Assembly: GCA_028287105.1 (NCBI GenBank)
Contig: JAQBQH010000382.1
Span: forward strand, 1 to 59,864
Reading direction: 5' to 3'
DNA length: 59,864 nt
Origin: Myxococcales bacterium
Lineage (GTDB): Bacteria > Myxococcota_A > Polyangia > Palsa-1104
In this document: positions 52,228-59,864 of the stretch, piece by piece
Layout: each line of letters opens with the position of its first letter
Numbering within the stretch: position 1 is the first letter of the stretch
The notes under the pieces: generated by a model
Databases searched by the model: none
What the model saw: only the letters and a program-made list of their open reading frames with translations
Told to the model about the DNA's origin: nothing
Position numbers and translations under genes: made by a program

Positions 52228-52650
52228 TTAGCGCGGATTGATGCGGCGCTGCAGCGTGCGCCGGTCGATGCCGAGCAGCCGCGCCGCCTTGGTCACGTTG
52301 CCTTCGGTCTGCTCCAGCGCCCGCTCGATCTGTCGCCGCTCGGTCACGTGCAGCGGCGGCGTCGGCGGCCGCGCCCCGTCGCTGTGCCGCCAGCCGCGCA
52401 CGATCGACAGATGGAAGCTGCGTCCGTCGTGCATGAAGCGCTGCCACACGCACGCCTCGGGCGCGCCGCCGCTCGCGGTCAGCTCCGAGATGTGCCGCCC
52501 CTGAATCGCCGGCAGCGGCAGCTTCCAGCGGTCGCACGCGGCGCGATTGGCCGCGACGCAGCGCCCGCTCTCGTCGGCGACCAGCATGGCGTCCGGGGCA
52601 TGATCGAAGAGCGCGCGAAACAGGTCCAATCCTCCAGCGATGCCCCCCAC
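52228..52650 (-). CDS. PAS domain fused to Fis-type HTH (no AAA+ domain)
   Basis: Protein of about 140 residues. The PAS-like N-terminus (LFRALFDHAPDAMLVADES) is joined to a Fis/HTH_8 C-terminus (IERALEQTEGNVTKAARLLG, then RRTLQRRI). NtrC-type activators have an AAA+ sigma-54 domain between these parts; here it is absent, so this cannot open sigma-54 promoters alone. The start is uncertain (GTG 52650 or a TTG upstream). It follows a receiver gene by 43 bp, forming a possible two-protein regulator. Confidence 0.75.
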   Translation of the reverse strand: MGGIAGGLDLFRALFDHAPDAMLVADESGRCVAANRAACDRWKLPLPAIQGRHISELTASGGAPEACVWQRFMHDGRSFHLSIVRGWRHSDGARPPTPPLHVTERRQIERALEQTEGNVTKAARLLGIDRRTLQRRINPR

Positions 52651-52693
52651 ACTTGTGAGACACCGCTCACGCGCGCACGCGGCAACAAGATCG

Positions 52694-53101
52694 TCAAACG
52701 CGGTCGACGGTCTCCAACAGACGCTCGAGATCGAACGGTTTGCCGAAGTGCTCGCTGAACCCCGCTTGCTGGGCTCGTGCCCGGTCGGCCGGCTGCACAT
52801 GCCCGCTCAGCGCCAGGAGGGTCAGCTGCTCGAGACCGCTCTTCTGGCGCAGGCGGCGCGCCAGCTCGTAGCCGTCCATCGCCGGCAGCCCGAGGTCGAC
52901 CAGCGCCACCCGCGGGCGAAAGCGAGTCACCGCCGCCAGCGCGCTCGGCCCGTCATACGCGACCCGAACGCGATGCCCGTGCATTCGTAACAGCCGCGCC
53001 AGCACATCGGCGATGTCGCGATTGTCGTCGACCACCAGGACCGGCGTCGCCTTGGTCCGCGCGCCGCTCTTGATTCGTCCCCGCCTCGTGTCAATGTCCA
53101 T
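52694..53101 (-). CDS. Single-domain response regulator
   Basis: Protein of 135 residues: a 20-residue basic lead then a receiver with VLVVDDNRD, Asp69 in VALVDLGLPAMDG, a Ser in ALSGHV and Lys in FGKPF. The receiver resembles those at the C-termini of the window's hybrid kinases. The PAS-Fis gene follows on the same strand. The start codon lies only 5 bp from the start codon of a divergent short ORF. Confidence 0.92.
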   Translation of the reverse strand: MDIDTRRGRIKSGARTKATPVLVVDDNRDIADVLARLLRMHGHRVRVAYDGPSALAAVTRFRPRVALVDLGLPAMDGYELARRLRQKSGLEQLTLLALSGHVQPADRARAQQAGFSEHFGKPFDLERLLETVDRV

Positions 53102-53106
53102 GATGC

Positions 53107-53400
53107 ATGTCCCCCCGCCCCGTTATCAGGACCAAGCGTAGCAACACAACCCCCCGCCGGCCCTCGCCACCACCACCACCACCACCACCAGTCGACACGT
53201 TACATGATCTCTTGAATGCCGTCGCTGCGCTAAAGCTCCATGCGACCGTGGTGGCCCGCGAAGGATGCGCTGCTTGCCAGGCCGCGCAAGCTGAATCGAT
53301 CGACGCAATTCGCCGTCTCGCCGACGAGGCGCGCCGCCTGTGCGATGCGCTGCAGCCCGCCGCTACCGCGAAGACCCGAACTGCTGTTTCCAAATCGTAA
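53107..53400 (+). CDS. Short proline-rich ORF with degenerate dimerisation-helix look
   Basis: Protein of 97 residues. The first 30 are basic and poly-Pro, encoded by a (CCA)n microsatellite. The rest is two amphipathic helices (TLHDLLNAVAALKLHATVV and SIDAIRRLADEARRLCDAL) with a His-Asp at the start of the first, faintly like a histidine-kinase dimerisation hairpin. No ribosome site. The start is 5 bp from the divergent receiver start, so at least one promoter lies inside the other gene. May not be real at this start. Confidence 0.45.
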   Translation: MSPRPVIRTKRSNTTPRRPSPPPPPPPPVDTLHDLLNAVAALKLHATVVAREGCAACQAAQAESIDAIRRLADEARRLCDALQPAATAKTRTAVSKS

Positions 53401-53415
53401 ACAAGCGCCCGGCGA

Positions 53416-54207
53416 TCACTCGACCATCGCCAGGAGGGCGCGGGCGGCGGCGCGGGCCTCGCCGCGCGGACCGTGGAGCACCTGGGCGCCGCGGGTCACG
53501 CACGCCAGACGCGTCAGTCCGTCGACGGCGCGGACCCGCGCCGCCACGGTGTGCTTGAACAATCCGAGGACCGCGCGGCTGGCCGAGAGCGGCCGCGGCC
53601 GAAACTCGGCGCCCTCACGGTAGCGGCACAAAAGAACCAGGCCGACCGGGAGCGCACGCCGTCCCACGCGACGGGGACGCACGCGGCGCGGGCCGCTCTC
53701 CCCGCGCAGCCCGATGGCGCGCGCGAACGGATGCACCCAGCCGCGCTCGTCGATGGCGGCGTACTCGTCGGAGTAGTAGGTCGCGCCCGCACGCACCAGC
53801 GCGTCGACGAGCGTGCTCTTGCCGGCGAGCGATCGCCCCGGCACGACGATGGCGCGGCCGCGCCAACCGACGACGCCGGCGTGGACGAACAGATGATCGC
53901 GCGCCGCGAGCGCCACCCAGCGCTCGAGCTCACCGCGCAGGCGATCGCACAGCGCCGACGGCGTGCCGCGCGCCACCGTGCGCCCGCGCCGTCGCAACAC
54001 ATGCTCGTCGCCTTCGCGCCCGACGGAGAGGACGAGATCGGCGGCCGGGGTCGCGGCGGCCGGCCGCGCCACCCGACGAAATCCCGGCGGCACCGTCGAC
54101 GACACGCGGCGCACGAGTCGCGCCTCCGCGCTCAGCTCGAGCGTGAGCCCGTAGCCGGCGAACGCGCAGCGCTTCAGCGCGCGCTCAGAGGCAGGTCTGA
54201 CCGGCAC
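53416..54207 (-). CDS. HPr kinase/phosphorylase-like P-loop protein
   Basis: Protein of 263 residues. The core has the His-containing FVHAGVV strand, Walker A GRSLAGKST (124-132) and YYSDEYAAID (Walker B-like), all as in HprK-type serine kinases. The N-terminal domain and the phosphorylase loop of classical HprK are not recognisable. HprK-like proteins recur next to PqqD-domain proteins in lasso-peptide and other RiPP loci. It starts at a GTG 23 bp inside the PqqD gene. Confidence 0.82.
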   Translation of the reverse strand: MPVRPASERALKRCAFAGYGLTLELSAEARLVRRVSSTVPPGFRRVARPAAATPAADLVLSVGREGDEHVLRRRGRTVARGTPSALCDRLRGELERWVALAARDHLFVHAGVVGWRGRAIVVPGRSLAGKSTLVDALVRAGATYYSDEYAAIDERGWVHPFARAIGLRGESGPRRVRPRRVGRRALPVGLVLLCRYREGAEFRPRPLSASRAVLGLFKHTVAARVRAVDGLTRLACVTRGAQVLHGPRGEARAAARALLAMVE

Positions 54208-54709
54208 AGGTCGACGACGTGCCGTTGCAGCCCGTCGCCGTACAGGTCCCCGCCTTGCCGCTCGAGTTGGTGCAGCAGCCGGGCGGATTGTTCACGCCCA
54301 TGCAGATGCCCGCCGGATTGCACGCGATGCCGCTGGCCGCGTACGCCGGCGTCGGCGCCAGGATCGACCAGACCGCCGGCAGCGCGATCGACAGGCCCGC
54401 CGTCAGCGCCATCTTCCGCAAGAGGCGACGCCGATCGAAGTCGGGCGCGCCCTCGAGCGGCGCGGCCAGGAGCTCCTCGCCGGCCAGCTTGTGCAGCCCC
54501 ATCCAGACCATCTCTTCATCGACGCCGGCGCCGAGCTGCTTCGACAGCTCCTTGGCCATTTGCGCGGGCGTGCGCGTGCCGTCGCATAGCCGAAATACCG
54601 CCAGCGCCGTCGCGTTCAAGCAGTGCGCCTTGTGCCGGCGAAAGTCGTAGACGACCGCTTCGTCGTCGACGTCGCGCAGCGCCAGATCGGTGCGAGCGGC
54701 GGGCTTCAT
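54185..54709 (-). CDS. PqqD-domain protein with internal Tat-like signal and Cys-rich tail
   Basis: Protein of 174 residues. Residues ~10-85 are a PqqD-type winged-helix peptide-binding domain (YDFRRHKAHCLNATALAVFR, then TPAQMAKELS). A twin-Arg stretch and hydrophobic segment (DRRRLLRKMALTAGLSIAL) ending PAYAASG lies at 92-126. The last ~50 residues contain eight cysteines with short Gly/Asn/Thr spacers. So one chain joins a peptide-recognition domain to a secreted Cys-rich domain. Overlaps the HprK-like gene and is divergent from a PRMT-like gene. Confidence 0.85.
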   Translation of the reverse strand: MKPAARTDLALRDVDDEAVVYDFRRHKAHCLNATALAVFRLCDGTRTPAQMAKELSKQLGAGVDEEMVWMGLHKLAGEELLAAPLEGAPDFDRRRLLRKMALTAGLSIALPAVWSILAPTPAYAASGIACNPAGICMGVNNPPGCCTNSSGKAGTCTATGCNGTSSTCAGQTCL

Positions 54710-54793
54710 TCGAGCTTCATCGTTGCACGCCACCCCGTGGCACGCAACCGCCGCCGCGGGCGGGCGGCCACGCGCACATGCTACGCTCGCCGC

Positions 54794-55720
54794 ATGCTGC
54801 GCCACTACCGCGCCATGGCCGACGATCCGCGGCTGGACGCGTTTCAGCGCGCCATCGCCGCCGCCGTCCGACCGGGCGACGTCGTCGCCGACGTCGGCTG
54901 CGGGCTCGGCATCTTCAGCATCTTCGCCTGCCGCGCCGGCGCCGCGCGCGTCCTCGCCGTCGAAGAGGGCCCCATCGTCGAGGTCGCGCGCGAGGTCGTG
55001 CGCGCCAATGGCTGCGCCGATCGCGTGCAGTTTCTCGTCGGACGCTCGACCACGCTCGCGCCGCCCGAGCGCGCCCGCGTGGTGCTGTTCGAGGACTATC
55101 GCCTCGAGCTCTCGACGCCGGCGGTCGTCCGCACCGTCGCCGATCTGCAGGCGCGCTGGCTCGCCGAAGACGGCGTCATGCTCCCCGGCCGCGTGCGCCA
55201 ATACCTCGCTGCCGTCGAGGATCCGGCCGGGCGAAAAGAGATCGATCGCTTCGCCGATCGCGGCGACCTCGTCAGCGGCGTCTCGCTGCTCCCGACCCGA
55301 CGCCGCGCCTTTGCCGAGCCGTTCCCGCGCCGCCTCGCCGCCGGCGCGCTGCTCGGCGAGCCCATCGTGGCGCGCGAGGCCGCGGTCGCCGACCTGCAAG
55401 CAGCCTTCGCGATCGATGCCCACCTCACCGCCACCCGCGACGGCCAGCTCGACGGCCTCCTCTCCTGGATCGATCTTCAGCTCGGTGACACCTGGCTCTC
55501 CAACGCGCCGGCCGCGCCGCGCAGCGCCTGGACGCCGCTGCTGTTCCCCTTCGAGACACCGCTAACCATCCGCAACAACGACGTTTTACAGGCCACCTTC
55601 GAGGTGGCGCCGTTCGACGAGGCGCTGGTCTTTCGCTGGAGCGCCGCCGCCGCCGGCGCCCGTGTCGCCGCGCACTCGCTCGACAGCCTCCCGCTGCTCC
55701 GTCCCCCGTCACGGTCCTGA
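54794..55720 (+). CDS. PRMT-like SAM-dependent methyltransferase
   Basis: Protein of 308 residues. SAM motif I is VADVGCGLGIFSIFA, the ribose-binding acid lies in LAVEEG, and 'RARVVLFEDYRLELSTPAVV' stands where protein arginine methyltransferases carry their double-Glu hairpin. A beta-barrel-like C-terminal domain (SWIDLQLGDTWLSNAP, FPFETPLTIRNND) fits the PRMT fold. It diverges from the PqqD gene (84 bp between starts). Substrate unknown; a peptide Arg is plausible given the neighbours. Confidence 0.82.
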   Translation: MLRHYRAMADDPRLDAFQRAIAAAVRPGDVVADVGCGLGIFSIFACRAGAARVLAVEEGPIVEVAREVVRANGCADRVQFLVGRSTTLAPPERARVVLFEDYRLELSTPAVVRTVADLQARWLAEDGVMLPGRVRQYLAAVEDPAGRKEIDRFADRGDLVSGVSLLPTRRRAFAEPFPRRLAAGALLGEPIVAREAAVADLQAAFAIDAHLTATRDGQLDGLLSWIDLQLGDTWLSNAPAAPRSAWTPLLFPFETPLTIRNNDVLQATFEVAPFDEALVFRWSAAAAGARVAAHSLDSLPLLRPPSRS

Positions 55721-55771
55721 CGTTTTGGTTGCAAATTCGTCGTAATTTTCGTTACAATAACGTCGCAACTC

Positions 55772-57817
55772 ATGTTCTATCCAAAACTACCGATTTCCGT
55801 GTTGTGTCTGCTCGCCTGGGCCGTGCCCGCGCGTGCCGCCACGTTCGTCGTCACCATCAAGAACACGTCGACCGCCTATATGGCGCAAGGCGTGCTCACC
55901 CTGTCGCCGCTCATCTCGGTCGGCCCTTCGCCCAACCGCGGCACCCCGCAGTGGGCGACCTACGAGTACAGCCGCAACGATTGCAATGACCCCGACTCCA
56001 ACTGCGCTGCCGGCGCGAACTTCACCTGCTGGTTCGGCAACTCGCAGACGCTCGTCAACCGCTGGGGCCTGACCCCGAACGTCAACGCCTGGATCCCGCA
56101 GCCGCCGAGCAACCTGTTCGGCTACACCGTCTTCGCGCCCGGTGACAGCGCGACGATCACGTTCAACGCGAGCCCCGGACAGACGCTCTCGTACATCACC
56201 AAGGCGGGCGACTTCAGCACCTATATCGACGAGATCGTGATGATGCACGCGCCGGGCAGCGCCGGGACCCTGGGCGTCCCGCTCTTCGACGCCGCCGGCA
56301 ATCCGCTCTCCAACATCGCCTTCGAGCTGGGCGGCTACGACGTCTCCAGCACCAGCCCCACCGACGGCACGTCGCCGCAGTGCGCGAATTTCTGCCCGGC
56401 CACCGGCAACCCGACCGGCTGCTACGTCGCGCTCGGCTCGCCGGCGACGGGCGCGCTCCTGCCCGCGCAGCCCGCCACGGGAACGTTCACCAATCCTTGG
56501 ACCTACGTCGCGGCCGCCGGCTACACCACCGACGGTCTCGCGCTCGGCAACCTGGCCTCGGCCACGGGCAACGAGCTGGTCGTCTCCCAAGAGGGCGCGG
56601 GCGCGATGACCAACCCGATGGGCTTCGGCCGCGCGGTCGTGCTCAACGGCAGCACCGGCGCCGCGCTCTCCACCTTCAACAACACCGTCGTCAACCACGA
56701 CTTCCTCGGCTTCCCGATGATCGAGAACGTCGCGGCCACCACGCTCAGCCAGTACTTCGTGTCGGAGTTCGCGCAGGCGACGCCGGCGCCCGGCGCAGCC
56801 GTCTACGCGCGCAACGGCGACTCGACCTCGTTCAAGACGTCGACCAACTACGGCTTCCCCGGCATGTGGAACATGGGTCCGTCAGCGGGCGACGTGCGCA
56901 GCGACCAGACCGGCAACGAGGTCGTGATCGCCGACTACAACGGCGACATCCAGGTCCTCAAGAACAACACCTTCGCCCCGCTCAACGCGTACAACCTCTT
57001 CGCGCAAAATAGCGACCACATCTATGGTCACGCCGCGATCGGCAACGTCCACTCGACGGCGGGCAACGAGATCGTCGTCGCCGGCGCGAACACGGGCAAG
57101 ATCTACGTCTTCTCGGCCCCGCTGACGACCGGCGCCGCGCTGACGCTGCTCTACACCTCGGCCGCCCCGCTCAACGGCGGCGTCGCCTTCGGCTCGGGCC
57201 CCGCCATCGGTGACATCGACGGCGACGGGGTCGCCGAGGTCGTCATGGCCACCGGCGGCGGCAAGGCCGGCGTCTACGCCTACAACCCCAACGGCGCCGC
57301 GACCTGCAAGTACAAGTGGTCCACGCCCGGCGGCGCCGACTACTCGTGGACCTCGCCGGTCATCGCCGACGTCGACGGTGACGGACGCAAAGAGGTCATC
57401 GTCTTCTCGTCGAACTCGGTGCTCTCGGTGTTGAAGGCGACGGCCGGCGCGGGCTGCGTCGAGTCGCAGGTCGCCTGGACCTATACCGTCGGCACCGGCG
57501 GGCCCGCCTGGTTCACGCCGGTGGTGGCCAACCTCGTCGGCTCGTCGGCGCTCGACATCGTCGTCGCCAACTACACGACGCTCGAGGTCGTCGACTTCGC
57601 GCAAAAGGGCCCGCCCCTCAGATTCACCGATACGAGCGCGCAGTTCTATCCGACCGCCGTGGTCGAAGCGGGCGCCAACAACGCGCCGGGCGCCTCGCTC
57701 TACGTCTCCGGTTGGTCCAACGGCAAGGTCTACAAGCTGCAAACGCCGACCGGCTTTCCGGTCGCCGCCGACTGGCCGACCTTCATGGGCGGCAACACCC
57801 GCACGGGAGCACGCTGA
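55772..57817 (+). CDS. Secreted FG-GAP/VCBS-repeat protein
   Basis: Protein of 681 residues. A signal peptide (KLPISVLCLLAWAVPARAA) precedes an N-terminal beta domain (FVVTIKNTSTAY, 'GYTVFAPGDSATITF') that weakly resembles spondin-N. About seven FG-GAP-like blades follow, with Ca-binding-style loops such as GDIDGDGVAEVV and ADVDGDGRKEVIVF. It ends MGGNTRTGAR. Probably an extracellular propeller for adhesion or binding. Its stop overlaps the next lipoprotein start (TGATG). Confidence 0.9.
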   Translation: MFYPKLPISVLCLLAWAVPARAATFVVTIKNTSTAYMAQGVLTLSPLISVGPSPNRGTPQWATYEYSRNDCNDPDSNCAAGANFTCWFGNSQTLVNRWGLTPNVNAWIPQPPSNLFGYTVFAPGDSATITFNASPGQTLSYITKAGDFSTYIDEIVMMHAPGSAGTLGVPLFDAAGNPLSNIAFELGGYDVSSTSPTDGTSPQCANFCPATGNPTGCYVALGSPATGALLPAQPATGTFTNPWTYVAAAGYTTDGLALGNLASATGNELVVSQEGAGAMTNPMGFGRAVVLNGSTGAALSTFNNTVVNHDFLGFPMIENVAATTLSQYFVSEFAQATPAPGAAVYARNGDSTSFKTSTNYGFPGMWNMGPSAGDVRSDQTGNEVVIADYNGDIQVLKNNTFAPLNAYNLFAQNSDHIYGHAAIGNVHSTAGNEIVVAGANTGKIYVFSAPLTTGAALTLLYTSAAPLNGGVAFGSGPAIGDIDGDGVAEVVMATGGGKAGVYAYNPNGAATCKYKWSTPGGADYSWTSPVIADVDGDGRKEVIVFSSNSVLSVLKATAGAGCVESQVAWTYTVGTGGPAWFTPVVANLVGSSALDIVVANYTTLEVVDFAQKGPPLRFTDTSAQFYPTAVVEAGANNAPGASLYVSGWSNGKVYKLQTPTGFPVAADWPTFMGGNTRTGAR

Positions 57818-58023
57818 TGCGTCGTCTGGTCACTGGATTGCTCGCCTGCCTCGCGCTCGGCGCGCTCACCGTCGCTGGCGGCGGTTGCGGCGATACCAAG
57901 GAAGCGCCGCAGCTGATCCCGCACGAGCAGGAGAACGTCGTGCCGGCGAACCTCGATCCCGACCGCCCGCGCCCGCCGGCGCCCGGTCAGGCAGAAACGT
58001 TGCGCGTTCCGCGCCAGCAATAG
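57817..58023 (+). CDS. Small lipoprotein
   Basis: Protein of 68 residues: signal RRLVTGLLACLALGALTVAG then GGC lipobox, and a short Pro-rich mature part (PDRPRPPAPGQ). Translationally coupled to the FG-GAP gene by TGATG and followed 11 bp later by a second lipoprotein gene. Probably an anchor or accessory for the secreted propeller. Confidence 0.8.
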   Translation: MRRLVTGLLACLALGALTVAGGGCGDTKEAPQLIPHEQENVVPANLDPDRPRPPAPGQAETLRVPRQQ

Positions 58024-58034
58024 ATCCTCTTCCC

Positions 58035-58532
58035 ATGCGCTCCTGGCGCGCGCTCCTCGGCAAGACGATAACGACGGTCGTGGCAGTGACGGCGCTCGCC
58101 TGCGCCGGCTGCGACGACGACACGACGTCGCCCGCGCGCGATCTCGCCGTCGCCGCCGACCTGGCCGTCATCGCGGAGGACCTCGCCTCGCCCGCGGACC
58201 TCGCCGTCGTCATCGCCGGTCCCGACATCGCCGTCGCCTGCGGCGAGCCGCAGATGCAGTGCTGCGGCAGCTTCGGCGGCACCTGCAACCCGCTCACCTC
58301 GGTGTGCAATGCCTTCGGGGTCTGCGTCGCGTGCGGCGTCTATCCGCTGGCGTGCTGCCCGGGCTCCCAGTGCAGCGTCGATCAGACCTGCATCGCCGAT
58401 CCGAACGCGGGGAGCTTCTGTCTACCGTGCGGCCACAGCGGGCAGCCGTGCTGCTACCTCGGACCGGCGTGCGTTCAGCCGGGCACCTCGTGCGACGTCC
58501 CCGACGGCGGCGGCGGCACCTGCGTGCCCTGA
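58035..58532 (+). CDS. Cys-rich lipoprotein
   Basis: Protein of 165 residues. Signal with lipobox LACAGC, an Asp/Ala-rich hydrophilic spacer (ARDLAVAADLAVI), then about 100 residues with roughly 18 cysteines in CC and CxxC patterns (QMQCCGSFGGTCNP, ACCPGSQCSVDQTC). Such modules are common on myxobacterial surface lipoproteins. The gene follows the propeller/lipoprotein pair on the same strand. Confidence 0.82.
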   Translation: MRSWRALLGKTITTVVAVTALACAGCDDDTTSPARDLAVAADLAVIAEDLASPADLAVVIAGPDIAVACGEPQMQCCGSFGGTCNPLTSVCNAFGVCVACGVYPLACCPGSQCSVDQTCIADPNAGSFCLPCGHSGQPCCYLGPACVQPGTSCDVPDGGGGTCVP

Positions 58533-58563
58533 CCGGCGGCCGCGCGTCACCGGCGGCCGCGCG

Positions 58564-59864
58564 TCACTTTTCCTCGCCGTACGGATTGTTGGTGTCGATG
58601 CCTCGACGCTTCGGCGCTTCCCACTGCCCGCGCGGCGCGATGTCTCCCGACGAGCGTGACGGCGGCGGCGCCGACGGCGGCGGATCTTGCGACGCGCTGG
58701 GCGCGGCGGTCAGGATGCGCGGCGCCGGCTCCAACCGGCGCGCCGGAGCGCTCGACTCGCGCCGCCAGCTCGACGAGCCGCGCGAGCTGGAAGACGGCGA
58801 CGGCGGCGGCGTCGGATTGGGCGTGAGGCTGAGATCGATCATGACGTTGTCGTCGAAGCTGACCAGCCGCTCCTTGGTTTGATAGCCGGACGCAGACGCG
58901 CGCACGCGATGCGATCCGTTGGTCCGCGTGAAGTGGCCGATGAACGGATTGGACGGCATGAGCCTGCCGTCGATGTAGATCTGCGACGTCGACGGCGTGA
59001 CGCCCATCGAGAAGACGATGGTCTCGTCGGCGCGCGGCGCGGCGCGCGCGTCACCCGCGGCGCCCGGAGCAGCGATCGCCGAGGCGGCCTGAGGCGGCTG
59101 GTTGGTCCCGACCCCGGCCGGCAGCGTCGCTGTCGTGGTCGCGGCCGCCAGCGGTGGCGGCGGCGGCTGCGGCTGCGCATCGGGCGTGTGGTGCAGCGCC
59201 ACCGCCATCGTCGTCAGGACGAAGACGACCGACAGCGCCAGCCCGAGCAGCCACGGGCTCTTCATCTTCAGCGACGCGGCCCACGAGTCGGGCGCCAGCG
59301 GCTCGAGCAGCACCGGCTCGGCCGACGGCAGCGTGCCGCCGGCGCGCACCACCGACGAGAGCGCGATGCCGACCTGCGACTGCTCGGCCATGCGCTGCAT
59401 CGATCGGTCGCCCGGGAACGACGGCTGCGATCCGCTGCGCCCGCTGCCGCGCCGCGACTCGCTCATCGCGTCGCGCGGATCCTGAAGCTGCAGCGCCTCG
59501 AGCCGGCCGCTGTCGCCCGACTGCAGGCGGAACAGCGCCGCCTCGACGAGCCCGCGCATGCGCTGGCGCTCGACCTCGAACTCCTGCAAGAGCACGTCGC
59601 TGACATCGCGCAGGCGCGGCGCTCCGCCCGTCGACCACAGGTGCTGGTCGAGCGCGTCGCGCATCTCGGCGGCGGTGGCGTAGCGCTCCTCGACACGCGC
59701 CGCCAGCGCGCTCTGGCAAATGCGCACGAGCGTCGGCGGCGTATCGGGGCGCACCGCCTGCAACGACGGGATCTCGCCGCGCGTGAGCGCCGCCAGGATC
59801 TCGATCTCGCCCATGCCCTGCCACAGCCGCCGCCCGCTCAGGATCTCGAACAGCACCGCGCCCA
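58564..59864 (-). CDS. Ser/Thr protein kinase, C-terminal part, PEGA-type (truncated by window edge)
   Basis: The frame is open at the right edge; about 433 residues are visible. The first ~75 are the end of a Hanks kinase domain (VLFEILSGRRLWQG, then SLQAVRPDTP and AARVEERYATAAEMRDAL). A linker and one membrane helix (WLLGLALSVVFVLTTMAVAL) follow. Then comes a PEGA-like domain (SQIYIDGRLMPSNPFIGHF, SHRVRASASGYQTKERLV) and a Pro/Ser tail ending NNPYGEEK. The ATP-binding and catalytic motifs lie outside the window. Confidence 0.88.
   Translation of the reverse strand, partial: GAVLFEILSGRRLWQGMGEIEILAALTRGEIPSLQAVRPDTPPTLVRICQSALAARVEERYATAAEMRDALDQHLWSTGGAPRLRDVSDVLLQEFEVERQRMRGLVEAALFRLQSGDSGRLEALQLQDPRDAMSESRRGSGRSGSQPSFPGDRSMQRMAEQSQVGIALSSVVRAGGTLPSAEPVLLEPLAPDSWAASLKMKSPWLLGLALSVVFVLTTMAVALHHTPDAQPQPPPPPLAAATTTATLPAGVGTNQPPQAASAIAAPGAAGDARAAPRADETIVFSMGVTPSTSQIYIDGRLMPSNPFIGHFTRTNGSHRVRASASGYQTKERLVSFDDNVMIDLSLTPNPTPPPSPSSSSRGSSSWRRESSAPARRLEPAPRILTAAPSASQDPPPSAPPPSRSSGDIAPRGQWEAPKRRGIDTNNPYGEEK

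Noticed and set aside
53150-53200. (CCA)n microsatellite as a structural RNA or regulatory element
   Set aside because: It is simple sequence that encodes prolines in a doubtful ORF; no pairing partner or conserved element is visible.
53416-54207. True HPr kinase of a PTS system
   Set aside because: No HPr or PTS genes are nearby and the classical N-terminal domain is not recognisable; the PqqD neighbour points to peptide modification.

Overview
The window is a GC-rich, gene-dense bacterial chromosome segment that reads like Myxococcota (delta-type). The pointers are an AgmX/PglI-type C-terminal domain, a Ser/Thr kinase with a PEGA-like domain, many hybrid histidine kinases, KaiC-like ATPases, large TPR and FG-GAP proteins, and Cys-rich lipoproteins. 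I found no rRNA, tRNA, CRISPR array or insertion sequence. The taxon is inferred from gene content only; no search or base-composition calculation was run.

Layout. 1-7.9 kb: an edge-truncated repeat lipoprotein, a DUF3626 protein, a BlaI/M56 regulator-protease pair with a two-dyad operator, and an ECF sigma domain fused to a membrane-anchored repeat protein ending in a PDZ-like domain. 8-15.6 kb: two hybrid kinases, a DUF427 protein, a lipoprotein and a secreted beta-propeller. 15.5-20.6 kb: a possible small-molecule cluster (haem-oxygenase-like redox enzyme, amidinotransferase-fold hydrolase, PrmC-like methyltransferase, PurD-like ATP-grasp ligase, second methyltransferase) whose convergent genes overlap at their 3' ends. 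20.6-34.8 kb: the signalling core. It holds a DUF4118 hybrid kinase, a CheY-like protein, a RHH-KaiC-kinase operon facing an unknown-KaiC-kinase operon, two more RHH proteins, an AI-2E transporter fused to a receiver, and another single-domain receiver. 34.8-40.6 kb: a DUF2064 transferase and a porin/ABC importer operon. 40.7-45.7 kb: two ferritin-like proteins, a lone sigma-region-2-like protein, a third KaiC plus receiver, and a catalase-like protein. 45.9-53.4 kb: an esterase, a 1,200-residue TPR protein, an ECF sigma factor, a ferritin-like fragment, a receiver, a PAS-Fis protein and a short proline-rich ORF. 53.4-55.7 kb: an HprK-like kinase, a PqqD-domain protein with a Cys-rich exported tail, and a PRMT-like methyltransferase, suggesting peptide modification. 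55.8 kb to the end: an FG-GAP secreted protein, two lipoproteins and the C-terminal part of a PEGA-type kinase.

The strongest theme is signal transduction. Three double-domain KaiC-like ATPases each sit in a tightly overlapping unit with a phosphorelay protein (hybrid kinase or receiver). No KaiA or KaiB is visible, so these are better seen as KaiC-family switches than as a cyanobacterial clock. Many genes start at GTG or TTG with 1-4 bp overlaps, so several starts are decided by operon geometry and are the least certain part of the annotation.
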